From Garcia nutans (Eukaryota; Streptophyta; Magnoliopsida; Malpighiales; Euphorbiaceae): a stretch of 64,000 bases of DNA. Positions 1-11,223 of the stretch are shown piece by piece (within the stretch, counting starts at the first letter, position 1; the number at the start of each line of letters is the position of its first letter). The notes beneath the pieces are model-generated. The model saw nothing but the letters and a program-made list of their open reading frames with translations. It searched no databases and had not been told where the DNA came from. The stretch spans positions 2,790,001-2,854,000 of the forward strand of contig CANTUV010000076.1 of the NCBI GenBank assembly GCA_947685225.1, read 5' to 3'. The translations under genes and the position numbers were made by a program.

Positions 1-209
1 AAAATAGTTAAAGAACAATCTCGAAGTTCACCAAGATACAAGATATAGTTTTAAAATGATAGATTAGTAAATGGTATTATTAAAAATTATGTTAATTAAC
101 AAAAAATAACCAAACACAAAAACAACCCAAGAAACTGAAACAGTCCCAGAAGCAAGAACTAACATCCCAACTTAAACAAACCAATTAACCATAAATCCTT
201 AAATCAAAA

Positions 210-655
210 TTAATCAAGAACACATTGAAAACCCACAATTTTAAACTGAAAAATGAGAACGCAACAAATAATAACCCACCAAGTGAAAGTGGATGGCTGA
301 ACAAGGGCAGCAATAGCAGTGGCAGCAACAACAATGGAAGCATTGCTGAAAGGACCTGAGAAGAATCCGTTTTTGCTACCTCAGCTTGAGAATTATTAAT
401 CCCAAAATACAAAAAGAGAAACATTTCCTTCTCTTCTCTGCGACCCAACTCTGCCTATAAACGACGACGTGGAGCAAGCGAATGTAAAGAGTCCCCATGT
501 TTATAGCTCCTTAGCTCTCTGCGCTTCGAAATTGGACAGCAAGAAGAGAATGAAGATGGTAAAGAAACAAAATTTGGTGCTTTTGTGTAAAAAATTGATA
601 GTTTTGGAGTTGTGATCATGGGTAGTGTTGGAGATAAAGCGGGGATTGAAGCCAT
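210..655 (-). CDS. unrecognised small plastid-targeted membrane protein (two exons proposed)
   Basis: I do not recognise this gene. Exon 1 (655 down to 463) begins MASIPALSPTLPM and is rich in Ser, Thr and Pro with few acidic residues, like a chloroplast transit peptide; it ends in LAPRR. Read straight on it meets TAG, but joining a GT at 462 to an AG at 380 (83-bp intron) restores the frame. It then reads RSKNGFFSGPFSNASIVVAATA followed by a hydrophobic Ala/Val/Ile segment, and stops at 210-212. The product would be about 120 residues with one membrane span, inferred to sit in a plastid membrane. An unspliced ORF in another frame (448-185, Leu-rich) is the competing reading. A TATA box lies upstream at 821-828. 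The coding sequence could also splice again at TGGTGG|GTTATT and leave the window. Confidence 0.4.
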
Positions 656-820
656 TTAATCGCATATCAATTGAAGTAATAGTATTGGGTACTTTCAGGG
701 CTTTTCCTGATGGTTAGAAGGAGTTTTACTGCCACCCGGAGAGAGGCGAATCCGGCGAGGGAAGAGGAGGGAAAGAGAGGCAGTAGAGTTCAGAGAAGAT
801 ATTAGAAGATAGGGGTGATG

Positions 821-828
821 CTTTTATA
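821..828 (-). promoter_or_regulatory. TATA box of the left-edge gene
   Basis: TATAAAAG on the minus strand, about 165 bases upstream of the ATG at 655. The sequence between is pyrimidine-rich and locally less AT-rich, as expected of a plant 5' leader. Transcription would start near 795. Confidence 0.5.
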
Positions 829-839
829 GCTAGTGGAAG

Positions 840-2357
840 ATACGAAGTTCCTAATAGTAATTTTCTTTTTCTTACCTTTAATCATTTTGTCGATATTTCT
901 ATGTCGAATCCGTTAGTCAATTATATTTATAAAATTAAAATAAATAATATATATTAATCATCTGTGAAATAATAAAAATATTATTTATATTATTTAAAAT
1001 TATTTTTTAATAATTTTTATAAAAATTAAAATAAATAATATATAAAAATATAAATTAAATTAAAAATAAATAATAAATATATAAAAATATATATATATAT
1101 AAATTATTTTATAATATTAAAATTGTTGATAATTGTAGGATGAGAATATTGATAAAAAAAAATTAAATAATTTAATTTTTAAAATATAAAAATAAAAAAT
1201 ATACAAAAAAAAACACATAAACTAACTAATATTAAGATATAAGACCTGACTCCATAATTATTTAGGTTTTTTATATGATAGTTAAAGAGAAGGGAAAATT
1301 CAATCGCTGCTTTGATTCGTGAGATCGAATAAGTTGACGGTGGAGATGATAATGAGTTTTTTTTGAACTTATCGTCTCGAAATGATTTTAATATTACTAA
1401 ATTCAAATTTATTGATTAATTTGTAAAAATTTCAATATTATTAATATAAATTTATAGACTAAGTTTCAAAGTTAAGGTAGTGCTGATGGAAATGAAATTT
1501 ATATAATTAAAATTTACGACTTTTTTCGTATTATTAATAATTTAAAACAATTATTTATATTTTTATAATTTATATATGAAATTTTCAATTTTGTCTACAT
1601 TTATTTTAAATTGTTAACTGCTTAAATTAATTCTTTAAAATCTATACTTAAATTAATATTTAATATTTTTAAATAAACAATTATTTATAATTTTATTTCA
1701 TTAATTTTGTGAAATTGATTATGTCTTTAACTTTTATTTGAATCAAATGAATTCAATAAATTTTATAAAATTCATTTAAAATTTTATGTTCTCATTCTTA
1801 AAGTATAAATTGTATTTTTATAATTTATATTTATATTTAGAATATAATAATTTTGGAATTGATTATGATATTAATATTATTAAATTTTAATAATTCATTG
1901 TTCGAATTGCCAATGATACTTGTATATGGAAAAAATTTAATAGATTGATTTATTTCAAAAATAATTATATATTTTAATAAGCAGAAAATATGTAAATTCT
2001 TTAATATATATATATGACAATAAATGAAATTTTTATCTTCTTAATATATGTAAACAAGGCTAAACACTATTAGCAAAAAAAAAAAAATGTCTGAACACAA
2101 AATAACAACAACAACAATAATAATAATATGTTTTCAGTATTATATATCTTTATCACTTATTTTTTTTAATATTTTATATAAATTATAATTAAATTATAGA
2201 ATTGAAATGTTGCAGTGTTGATCATATAATAAAATTGTGTTAACAGGTAGGACCATCTGAAACAATAAGAAGAGTATATGGGCGAAAAAAGAAATCTAGA
2301 TAAGTTAGGGGAGTAAATTGTAAGAACGAAAAAGTAGGTCCATTGAAGAATCCAAAT
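840..2357. other. AT-rich intergenic stretch
   Basis: Very AT-rich sequence with short A/T runs and AT dinucleotide patches. No ORF with protein-like composition, no terminal repeats and no RNA gene was seen. Confidence 0.6.
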
Positions 2358-2360
2358 TAA

Positions 2361-2766
2361 GGGGGGTGTTTGGTTTAGCTGTTTGATGCAGCTGATAGAG
2401 GTTTGAACCCCAAACAGCAGCTGTTTGGTAAAATTTGATGTTTGGTAAAATTTTAAAACAGTAGCTGATAGCTGTTAGGAACCCCAAACAGCTGCTGTTT
2501 CAATAAGCTCCTACTCGGAGCTTTTTCATATCAGCTGATAGTTGATTCATATTAAAACTATATTAACCCTATTAAAATAAAATAAAAATTAATATTTATT
2601 AGATAATGATATGCTTATTGGTAATTTTACATTCAAACTGCAACAGCTATTGTATTTTTACCAAACACTAACCCGAATCAGCTACCAGCTATCCGCCATC
2701 AGCTATCAGCTATCAGCAACCGCTATCAACTACCAGTTGCTATGAACAGCTAAACCAAACAGGCCC
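2361..2766. mobile_element. Tourist-like (PIF/Harbinger) MITE
   Basis: A 406-bp element without coding capacity. Its ends are inverted repeats: the left starts GGGGGGTGTTTGGTTTAGCT, and the right, read on the other strand, starts GGGCCTGTTTGGTTTAGCT. It is flanked by TAA at 2358-2360 and 2767-2769, the 3-bp target duplication typical of PIF/Harbinger. Inside, the motif AGCTGATAG and its complement CTATCAGCT recur near both ends as subterminal repeats. Mobilisation would need a PIF transposase from elsewhere; none is in the window. Confidence 0.75.
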
Positions 2767-2956
2767 TAAGTAATTGACGGCAGGGGTTTCAAATTTGGAA
2801 GTGTGTTATGGAGTAATGCATGTCCGTGCATGTTTACCGACTTTGCCGCGTTTTTTTTTTACAAATGTCCTTTTCATTTTCTATTAAAAAGAGTAAAAAT
2901 AACAAAATAAAGAGAAAATATACAAAAAAAAATTTATCTTCCCATGGTATTTTAAC

Positions 2957-5854
2957 CCTAACTTCGCCTGCAAGTATCGTAGCCGGTCCCAAGCCCGGAT
3001 AAAGGAGGAGGGTTGCCGTAGGTTGGCGACCAGTGTAAAAATTTTGCCAAACTTTTTATGGATCCTCAAAGATATCATTATACTGTTGGGACGTGCTCAC
3101 CTAGGCACGCGCTACATCGGCACCCAGGTGTAGTATTAAATGAGCAAGGGATTCCATCATATCGACGCCTGGGTGTGGTAGAGTATGAGCAAAGGTTCTC
3201 ATGCCATGGACGGGTATGGGTAAAGAAGTTAGTCCCCGCCATATCAGCGCCCGGATGTGGTGTCAGACAGGAAAGGCTACCGCATTATGGACGAATGCGG
3301 CTAAAGAAGCAAGTCCAAGGGAGCCAATTAAGATTAGGTAGTTGGAATATTGGCACTCTGACTGGGAAGTCTATAGAGCTTGTGGATACTTTGAAATGAA
3401 GGAAGGTTAGTATTGCTTGTTTGTAGGAAACCAGGTGGAAGGGAAATAAAGCAAAAGAGATTGGTAACTCAGAATATAAGCTGTGGTACTGTGGCTTGGA
3501 TAACAATAGGAATGGTGTGGGCATTATTATTGAGCCTACGCTTAAAGACAAGGTGGTGAAGTGAAGACGGGACAAAAGTAAGTGTAAGGATTGCAAGGTC
3601 ATTCCGGGTGAAGCATTGACGGCGCAACATCGTATTGTGGTTTTAGATGTTAAGAATAAAAGTAGCTGGAGGAATGATAAGAAATTATTGGAACCAAGGA
3701 TTAAGATGGTGGAAATTGAAAGACCTAGCTCAAGGTACCTTTAAGGAGGAGTTACTAAAGGAAGATATTTGGAACCTTGAGGCTAGTGCAGAGGACTTGT
3801 GGACAAAAATGGAAGGTGGCATCAAGAAAGCAGGTAGTAAATTGCTTGGGATCTCTAAAGGGGCAGGGCCTCGACCGCACGATGCATGGTGGTGGGATGA
3901 GGAGGTTCAAAAGGCTATTAAGGCTAAGAGGGAATGGTATAAAAAGTTACCGAATGCGGTTAATAGCAAGGCCTTTGAGGAATATAAGAGGGCTAAGAAA
4001 GAGGCAAAGAAGGCTGTTAGTGTAGCTCGTGGCAGAGCCTTAAAAGGGATTTATCAAAAGTTAGGTACTAAAGAGGGAGACATGGGCATTTATAAGATTG
4101 CAAGGATGAGAGAAAAGAAAAGCAGAGATTTAAGCAAGTCAAATGTATAAAGGACGAAGATCAACGGTGTTGACAGGAGATGTTGAGATTAAGGAGAGGT
4201 GGAAGGCTTATTTTGAGCAGTTATTCAACCCTGAAAATGAACAAGATTTTCAAGGTCTTCTTGCAACAAATGGTTATATCAGCTGGTCTAGGAGGATCTT
4301 GCATAGTGAAGTAAGAGAAGCCTTGAAGTATATGAAAGTTGGTAAAGCTTGTGGCCCGGATGGTATTCCTATAGAGGTTTGGAAGAACCTTGGAGAGGTA
4401 GGAGTTGCCTGGTTAACTAAACTCTTTAATGCTATTGTGAAAGGACGTAAGATGCCGAATGCCTGGAGGAAGAGTATCCTGGTACCCATTTATAAAAATA
4501 AGGGAGACATTCAATGCTGTACAAATTATCGGGGTATCAAACTTATGAGCCATACTATGAAATTATGGGAAAGGATTATTGAACACAGATTGAGCAAGCT
4601 TACAAGAGTTTCGGAGAATCAGTTTGAGTTTATGCCAGGAGATCTACCATGGAGGCTATTTCTCTTCTAAGAAGACTAATGGAATTGTATCAAGAGAAGA
4701 AGAAAGATCTCCACATGATATTTATTGACTTGGAGAAAGCCTATGATAGAGTACCAAGAAAAGTGTTATGGTGGGTTTTGAAGAGGAAAGGAGTCAACGG
4801 CAAATATATCAACATCATCAAGGACATGTATGAGAATACATCCACTAGTGTGAAAACACCTGGTGGAGACACTGAGGCTTTCCCCATTACTACCGGATTG
4901 TATCAAGGTTCGGCCATGAGTCCATATTTATTTACCCTGGTTATGGACGAGCTAACCAGAAGCATATAAGACGATGTTCCTTGGTGTATGTTGTTTGCTG
5001 ATGACATTATTTTAATTGATGAGACTAGTGCTGGTGTAAATCGTAAGTTGAAAGTGTGGAGAAAAACCCTCGAGGACAAGGGTTTTAAGTTAAGTAGGAG
5101 TAAAACAGAATATATGCACTGTGAGTTCAGTCTAAGGAAGAAGCAGGAACATGAGGTTAAGTTGGATGAAGTTTTGGTTCCTAAAAGCAAGCAGTTCAAA
5201 TATTTAGGTTCGGTGTTCCAGAATGATGGCCGTATAGATGAAGATGTAGCTCACAGAATACAGGTAGGGTGGTTGAAGTGGAAGGGTGCGACTGGGGTTC
5301 TATGTGATAAGAAAATACCTTTGAAAGTGAAAGGTAAATTCTATAGGACGGTTGTTAGACCTGCGATGCTCTTTGGTAGTGAGTGTTGGGCACCAACGAG
5401 ACAACATTTGCATAAGATGAGTGTGACAGAAATGAGGATGTTAAGATGGATGTGTGGACATACCAAACTGGACAAAATTAAGAATGTTTATATTCGACAA
5501 AAAGTCCAAGTAGCGGATGTCAGAAATAAGGTGAGGGAAGGAAGACTTAGATGGTATGGGCTGTTTTAAGAAGACCTCCTAATGCTGCGGTTCGTAAGTG
5601 TGAGAATTTGTTGATTGAGATGGCTAAAGGTCGTGGAAGACCTAGAACTGTGTGGAATGGGGTGATAGCATGAGACTTACGTACCTTAGATCTTGATGCG
5701 GATTTGATTAATGACAGACTTGAATGGAGACGTAAAATCCGTGTCTTGGAAGGGGCCTAAGGCTGGAGTATCTTTTTTGGTGTCTTTTGAGCTTATTTTG
5801 TTGAGGATCCATACAGCCGACCCCAACTTATTTGGGACTAAGGCTTAGTTGTTG
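2957..5854 (+). mobile_element. RTE-clade LINE, full length but decayed
   Basis: A non-LTR retrotransposon of about 2.9 kb. It is flanked by a 12-bp direct repeat TGGTATTTTAAC (2945-2956 and 5855-5866), read as the target-site duplication. The 5' end is relatively GC-rich (CGTAGCCGGTCCCAAGCCCGG region). The 3' end carries the conserved plant RTE tail with GACCCCAACTTATTTGGGAC followed by TTGTTG units instead of poly(A). Its single ORF is broken (next entry). Confidence 0.8.
3058..5760 (+). pseudogene. RTE endonuclease / reverse transcriptase ORF, broken
   Basis: Order: leader, AP-type endonuclease start (LRLGSWNIGTLTGKSIELVD, near 3330-3395), connector, reverse transcriptase (about 4140-5100), C-terminal thumb and tail to a stop at 5758-5760. 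RT signatures are visible: KACGPDGIPIEVWK, FIDLEKAYDRVPR and LFADDIILID (FADD core near 4995). Lesions: stops after VDTLK and near 3423, a frame change near 4145, another near 4640, a stop just before the FADD block, and one in the tail (GVIA stop). The endonuclease jumps from DKVVK directly to CKDCKVIPGE, so the middle of the domain, with most catalytic residues, is missing. It cannot encode an active protein. RTE assignment rests on the EN-RT layout and the tail. Confidence 0.8.
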
Positions 5855-5866
5855 TGGTATTTTAAC

Positions 5867-7789
5867 GCTGCAGCGTTATGGCAAACTTTTCAAGTTTGGA
5901 TTTTTGAGTTGATTTTTTTGTTGGATGGATCTCTTGGTTCAAAGAACCTCTCTTATTTCCATCTTGAAGATGTTTTGCCTTTTAAGGTAATTTCAACAGC
6001 TCTGCCCAATATTTTTATGTTTATCAATCAACAAAACTCCTTTTTAGTTACCTTTTTAGATCTTCTCCGGTAGAAAACACAGCGATAATGGCTTGTTCTA
6101 CCATTGTTTTTCAACTCGCTTGCAGAAAAACACCTATTTATCCAAGTGTAATAATACTATTTCTCTTTCATTGATAAAAAAAAATTAACTTCAAATTAAT
6201 TCAGTACTTTTTTTGGGGTGTGTGTGTGTAAATAAACTTAAACTTCTTCGGATTTCCATTATAAGATTAATAAATTACTATTATTAACTGTGTCAGTTCT
6301 CAAATTATTTAGAGAGTTTATAAGACGCGTAAGTTTAACAAATGGAAGAGCACAAAATAAATTAATAAAATATCATATAATTACGCTACTATAAGTATAT
6401 AACCTTTTTATAAATTTTATTCCAAATTCAATTTTTAAAACCACTATATTTAAAATTCAAGAAAATCTAAGCATTACATAGTTAAGAATATCCTATAGCA
6501 AAAATAAATGTACTAAAAATATAAAATAAATTATTAAATTAATAGAATAATAAATTATAAACCACGTTAACAGTTAGCTTTTGTCATTCATACTAAAAAT
6601 TCAAAATGACATAAAGGTAAATTGACCGATAAATATAGAATCGGGTTTCTAAAAATAATATTAAACATTAATTTTTTTTTTTGGATACCCTTCAAGAGAG
6701 TATTAAAATTACCTATAATAAAAACAAAATAAATTAGATTAATTCTCTTAAATTTATATTAAAAATTCAACACGTATCAAACACACAGCCACACATACCC
6801 AGATCTCCAATTCTCAATTCTATGTTATATATATATATATATATGGATTTTTTTTCATATTCAATTATATATATATATATACAATAATAATTATTCAAAT
6901 ATTTTTCGTAGTCTTATTTATTGAAATAATATAAAATCTTCTTTAATATACTCTCAGCACCAAAAAAAATCATTTATTTCTAACAATATAAAAGGTGATC
7001 AAATTATTCTGAAAAATATTTTTTGTTTTTCAAGCTTTGAAAAAAAAAATCACATTCAATATCCGCCATTGCCTATAATTAATGTTAATTTCATCTATTA
7101 AATTCCCTCTGTTATGTGTAAAAAAAGTTACTAATCATATCTCATATAATTTTTTTCCTCATATAACAAGTTAATTATTTTTAAAATGCCTAAAAATTTA
7201 TAATACTGAGATTGTAAAATGATTTATTTTATTTTATTTTTTAAATGGAAATTTAATAAGATCAAATTATAAGGAAAAATCAAGGAAAGTGATACGAACT
7301 TGGATAAATAATCATAGAAGATGCAAATATTGTCCTTGCGTTTGAGAAAAGAAAATGAAACAAAATTGAAGTTCAAACATAAAAATTTTAAATGTTTATT
7401 AAATTCTACTTTGATATTAATGAAATTCAATAGCAATTTGAAAATAATTGTAAATTAGTATTTGATATACACCTATATGTCACATTTGAAATTTTTGATA
7501 TTTGGTAAAAATGGGATTATTTTCTATTACATACATTATCATTGTCGATCTAAATGTGTTTCTTAATAATTACCGTATTTATCACATCTTTATCCATACA
7601 ATGAAAAATAATAAACACAATTTCTATTTTCATAAATAAAATAAAATATTGCTATTATTATATCTTATTTTCCTTTTATATTGCCACTTCATATAACATA
7701 TTTATCATTTATATCTTATATATGTAAAATGTGTATATGTAAAATATACATACAGAATATAAGAATATCACAATTATCAGTCTTTCAAA
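5867..7789. other. AT-rich intergenic stretch
   Basis: Low-complexity AT-rich DNA with an (AT)n microsatellite around 6828-6844 and 6866-6880. No gene-like ORF and no clear element boundary. Confidence 0.5.
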
Positions 7790-9424
7790 AAATTTGTATA
7801 ATTTTAAAATAAATATTTTGAACACTTAAAATATATTTTTATAAATAAAAAAAAATATTCATGTATAATTTAAAATTTAAAAAGACATATTTTAAAGGAA
7901 AAAATCTCTGAAAAAAATTCAACAGAGTTCTGTCTGTATTTTGGTTATTCTCAAATTTTAAATTACACAACATGTATTAAAATAAACACTCATAAAATTT
8001 TTATTCATTCAATTCTCCAAAATCTCCAATATTTCATATAATTTACAAGTATTTATTTATATATATCAATACATAAATTCCATATCTCAATTTTCAATAT
8101 TAAAATCCAAAAATTCCTTTTAATTTAAGTCATATTCATGTAAATAAAACATAACGTACATACTTAAGTAAAAAACGCATTCACAATATGTAATGTATTA
8201 TACTTGAAATCAATGCAATCAACTAAAATAAGTGTCAAAGTACTCACCTCTTCCAAATAAAAAAAGGAGTCAAAACTCCACTCCATCTCAAAATTCCCTA
8301 ATACCCTTCACCATTAGGTTGATGAAATAACTATCTACTCAACACATATTAAAAATGTGAATGCATAACATACATTAGAATCACATTTTAAGGTGTTTCA
8401 AACATAAAATACAAATTAAAGCATATTCTTTCAATTTTTCCTTTTTCTTAGCCCGAATGCTCTTTAACTTTAGAAGCTCAATTCAACTAATTTCAAATTG
8501 AGTTTTAAGCTTAATTATATCTCAAACATTATATTTTAACATATTACAAGAATTAAAATACAATATATCACATTTTCTTCAAATATTTAATATTTTATCT
8601 TAAGCCTCTTTAATTTTAGTTCTTCATTCTAATAAATTTCAAATGGTAATTTGAGTTCATTATTATCATTAAAATCATTAAACAATATTATTAACAAAGA
8701 AATCAAATAAGCATTCATTCTTAAACAAAACCATTTCTAAACCCTAAATCTCATTCTTTCTCTTCCAAACTCTAACCAAACCTAACTTAATCCACCATCC
8801 AACCATAAAATCCTTGCCTACTCAACAAAATAACTTCATCCATATCCTTAGAATAAATTAAACATCACCCATAAAAATCTCATTTTTCACATTCATATAT
8901 TTCCATAAAACACCAAAATAAGAAAGAAAAACCTACTTGCTTGATTGAAAATCACCAAAACTCACTTCAATCCTTTTAAAATCCTTAAAAATTTGATGTT
9001 TGGAAGATCAAAAATCCTCCTTTTAAACCTTCAAAATTCGGCCATGGCTTAGAGAGAAGAAGAAGATGGTGATAAATATGAATTTTTAACTTTTCTTTCT
9101 TCAATTTCCAACCATATATATACATTATTTAAATATTTTAATTAAATAATTATTTTTATTTCTCAATTTTTCATCTCCATCCAAAATTGATTTATTATTT
9201 ATTATTATTTTATTTATTTTATTTAACTTTTTTTATTTTTTTATTATTTATATTTTGACTTTTACTTTTTACCTTTGACTTTTATATGTTACTTATACTT
9301 CACATATATATAATATATATACTTCACTTTTCACACTTCTAACTCTCCATTTCTCCCTCAAAATATTTATTTTAATATAATTAAATTTTATTTTATTCTA
9401 TTTAACAATTATGCAGATGTTACA
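7790..9424 (-). mobile_element. probable solo LTR of a Ty3/gypsy-type element
   Basis: Read on the minus strand the right end begins TGTAACATCTGCATAATTG, a common LTR start. A TATATATATGG box near 9111-9122 precedes a leader-like stretch with CACCATCTTCTTCTTCTCTC and GCCATGGCCGAATTTTGAAGG, an arrangement seen in long plant gypsy LTRs. Further down is an AACTCTGTTGAA block near 7920. No PBS, polypurine tract or pol domain lies alongside, so a solo LTR is inferred. The left boundary is approximate and no target duplication was established. Confidence 0.4.
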
Positions 9425-9546
9425 ACTTCTCCTATTCCTTGAACTAAAAACAAAAGGGTTATTTCTTTGTTTTGCAAAGAAGCATAACGTATGAAATATG
9501 AGTGTTTGACTGTGTTGGCGCTAAAATAGCAAAACTGAATTTCGAC

Positions 9547-9815
9547 TAAAGGAGCAAGAGTCTTGAGAATTAAATGTGAGGGAGTCACGTGTTCTTTTTC
9601 TTCCTTCTCTTCTAAACAGAAGATGATAAACAGAAATCAGTTATGGAAGGAAGCTTCTAGTCTCTGAATCTAGTGTAGCTGGTAACAAACTTTATATACT
9701 ATATTAAATTGTAATTTCATTTCCGTAGTGTAAGCTTAGGCTATAAATAGCCAACTGATGTAATGTAGTAAGAGAAGTTGAAAATCAATATTCTTCAGCC
9801 TGATCAAGTTTGTTA
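9547..9815 (+). repeat. 5' LTR of copia element
   Basis: A 269-bp direct repeat, identical to the 3' LTR but for two transitions (TTAAATTG versus TTAGATTG; AAATCAAT versus AAATTAAT). It contains CTATAAATAG, a TATA-like promoter motif, about 70 bp before its end. Ends are TA...TA. Confidence 0.93.
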
Positions 9816-9827
9816 TGGTATCAGAGC
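9816..9827 (+). other. primer binding site (tRNA-iMet)
   Basis: TGGTATCAGAGC directly abuts the 5' LTR. It is the classic complement of the initiator tRNA-Met 3' end used by plant copia elements, and it fixes the LTR end at 9815. Confidence 0.92.
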
Positions 9828-10104
9828 AAATTTCTGCAAATTTTTTTTTATCTTGATCAGATTCTTAATTCATTTCTTTTGATTATTCTTTCAATTGCAA
9901 TTTCAGGATTCTCAATTTTTTTAACAATTTGATGATGTTCGTTCTTGGATTCATATGCAGTTCTCTTGTTTTCTTCCAATAATCTGCTGATTTTTCCTTC
10001 TATTCCTTGATCTTTTACCAAATTCTTTTCAGTAATCTGTCAATTTTCTATTATCTTTGATTTTTTCTGTTTCTCTCAAATTTTTCTTCACTTCTTTGAG
10101 AAAT

Positions 10105-11130
10105 ATGGCTGCAAATACCAACAGAAATACAAATGCTAATGCTCATCTTCATGATCCTTCTAATCCTTTGTTCTTGCATCCGAGTGAGCAAGGATCGAAT
10201 GTGATTGTTTCAACAATCCTTACTGGAACAAACAATTACACTGTTTGGTCAAGATCGATGATGATGGCTTTAGGCACAAAGAACAAGATCGGTTTTATTG
10301 ATGGCTCTTTAAGAGAATCTGAAGAAGGAAGTCCATTGCATGAAGCCTGGAAACGTTGTAACTTGATAGTACTTCAATGGATAAGGCACTCAGTAGATGC
10401 TTCAATTGCTAACAGCATATTGTGGTTGAACAAAGCAAGTGATGCTTGGAAGGACCTTAAGGATAGGTTTTCTCAACTTAACCAGTCAAGGATTGCTGAT
10501 CTGATTGAGGAGATTGCTAGTTTTAAGCAAGGAGAGCTTTCTGTAAATGATTACTTTACACATATGAAAATACTGTGGGATGAGTTAATGGTGTTGAGGC
10601 CTTTGCCTAGTTGTGAATGTACACCACAGTGTTGTTGTGGAGTTGTGACTAAACTAAGAGAGTATCTTGAGAATGAAAGAGTTTATAAGTTTCTCAGGGG
10701 TCTTAATGATAGATACAGTGTGGTAAAGTCTCAAATTATGATTCAGAATCCTTTGCTTGACATAAATAGTGTTTTCTCTATGGTGATTCAACAGGAGAGA
10801 GAGCAGAGTTATACTTCAAATCATGAGCCAAGAATCATGCTAGCAAGGGGTTACAGACCAAGGCAGTTTAGCTATCAAGCAAGATACAGATCCAATTTTG
10901 CACCAGGAATGAGGCATTGCACTCATTGTAAAGGAACTAATCACACTAGTCAGAATTGCTTTCAGAAATATGGATATCCAGTTGGCTTCAGGCCAAGGAA
11001 TCCAAATGCATTTTATCATGCTTCTTCCAACTTGTCACAGCAGCAGTCAGCTGCACCACATCTTGTTAATTTGGCAGCTAATGAATTTGAGTTTTCTCAC
11101 TTAGATCCTGAAGACAATCCACCTGTGTAG
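10105..11130 (+). CDS. copia Gag-like nucleocapsid protein
   Basis: Gag coats the element RNA and assembles the cytoplasmic particle. The start at MAANTNRNTNANAH is preferred over an in-frame upstream ATG at 10057, whose extra 16 residues look like leader. The order is: an N-terminal DUF4219-like segment (NYTVWSRSMMMALG), the UBN2/Retrotran_gag body (WKDLKDRFSQLNQSRIADL), and a Cys cluster (CECTPQCCCG). A CX2CX4HX4C zinc knuckle follows (CTHCKGTNHTSQNC, around 10920). It ends at TAG 11128-11130, in the same frame as pol. Since copia elements usually make one Gag-Pol polyprotein, this stop either truncates it or, less likely, is read through. Confidence 0.85.
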   Translation: MAANTNRNTNANAHLHDPSNPLFLHPSEQGSNVIVSTILTGTNNYTVWSRSMMMALGTKNKIGFIDGSLRESEEGSPLHEAWKRCNLIVLQWIRHSVDASIANSILWLNKASDAWKDLKDRFSQLNQSRIADLIEEIASFKQGELSVNDYFTHMKILWDELMVLRPLPSCECTPQCCCGVVTKLREYLENERVYKFLRGLNDRYSVVKSQIMIQNPLLDINSVFSMVIQQEREQSYTSNHEPRIMLARGYRPRQFSYQARYRSNFAPGMRHCTHCKGTNHTSQNCFQKYGYPVGFRPRNPNAFYHASSNLSQQQSAAPHLVNLAANEFEFSHLDPEDNPPV

Positions 11131-11223
11131 CAGTACAGTTCATCTATACAGCAATATACTCCATATGTGCAGCACATAAATGCTTAGAATCACTATGCTA
11201 ATCAACTCTCTGCAAGAAACAAT

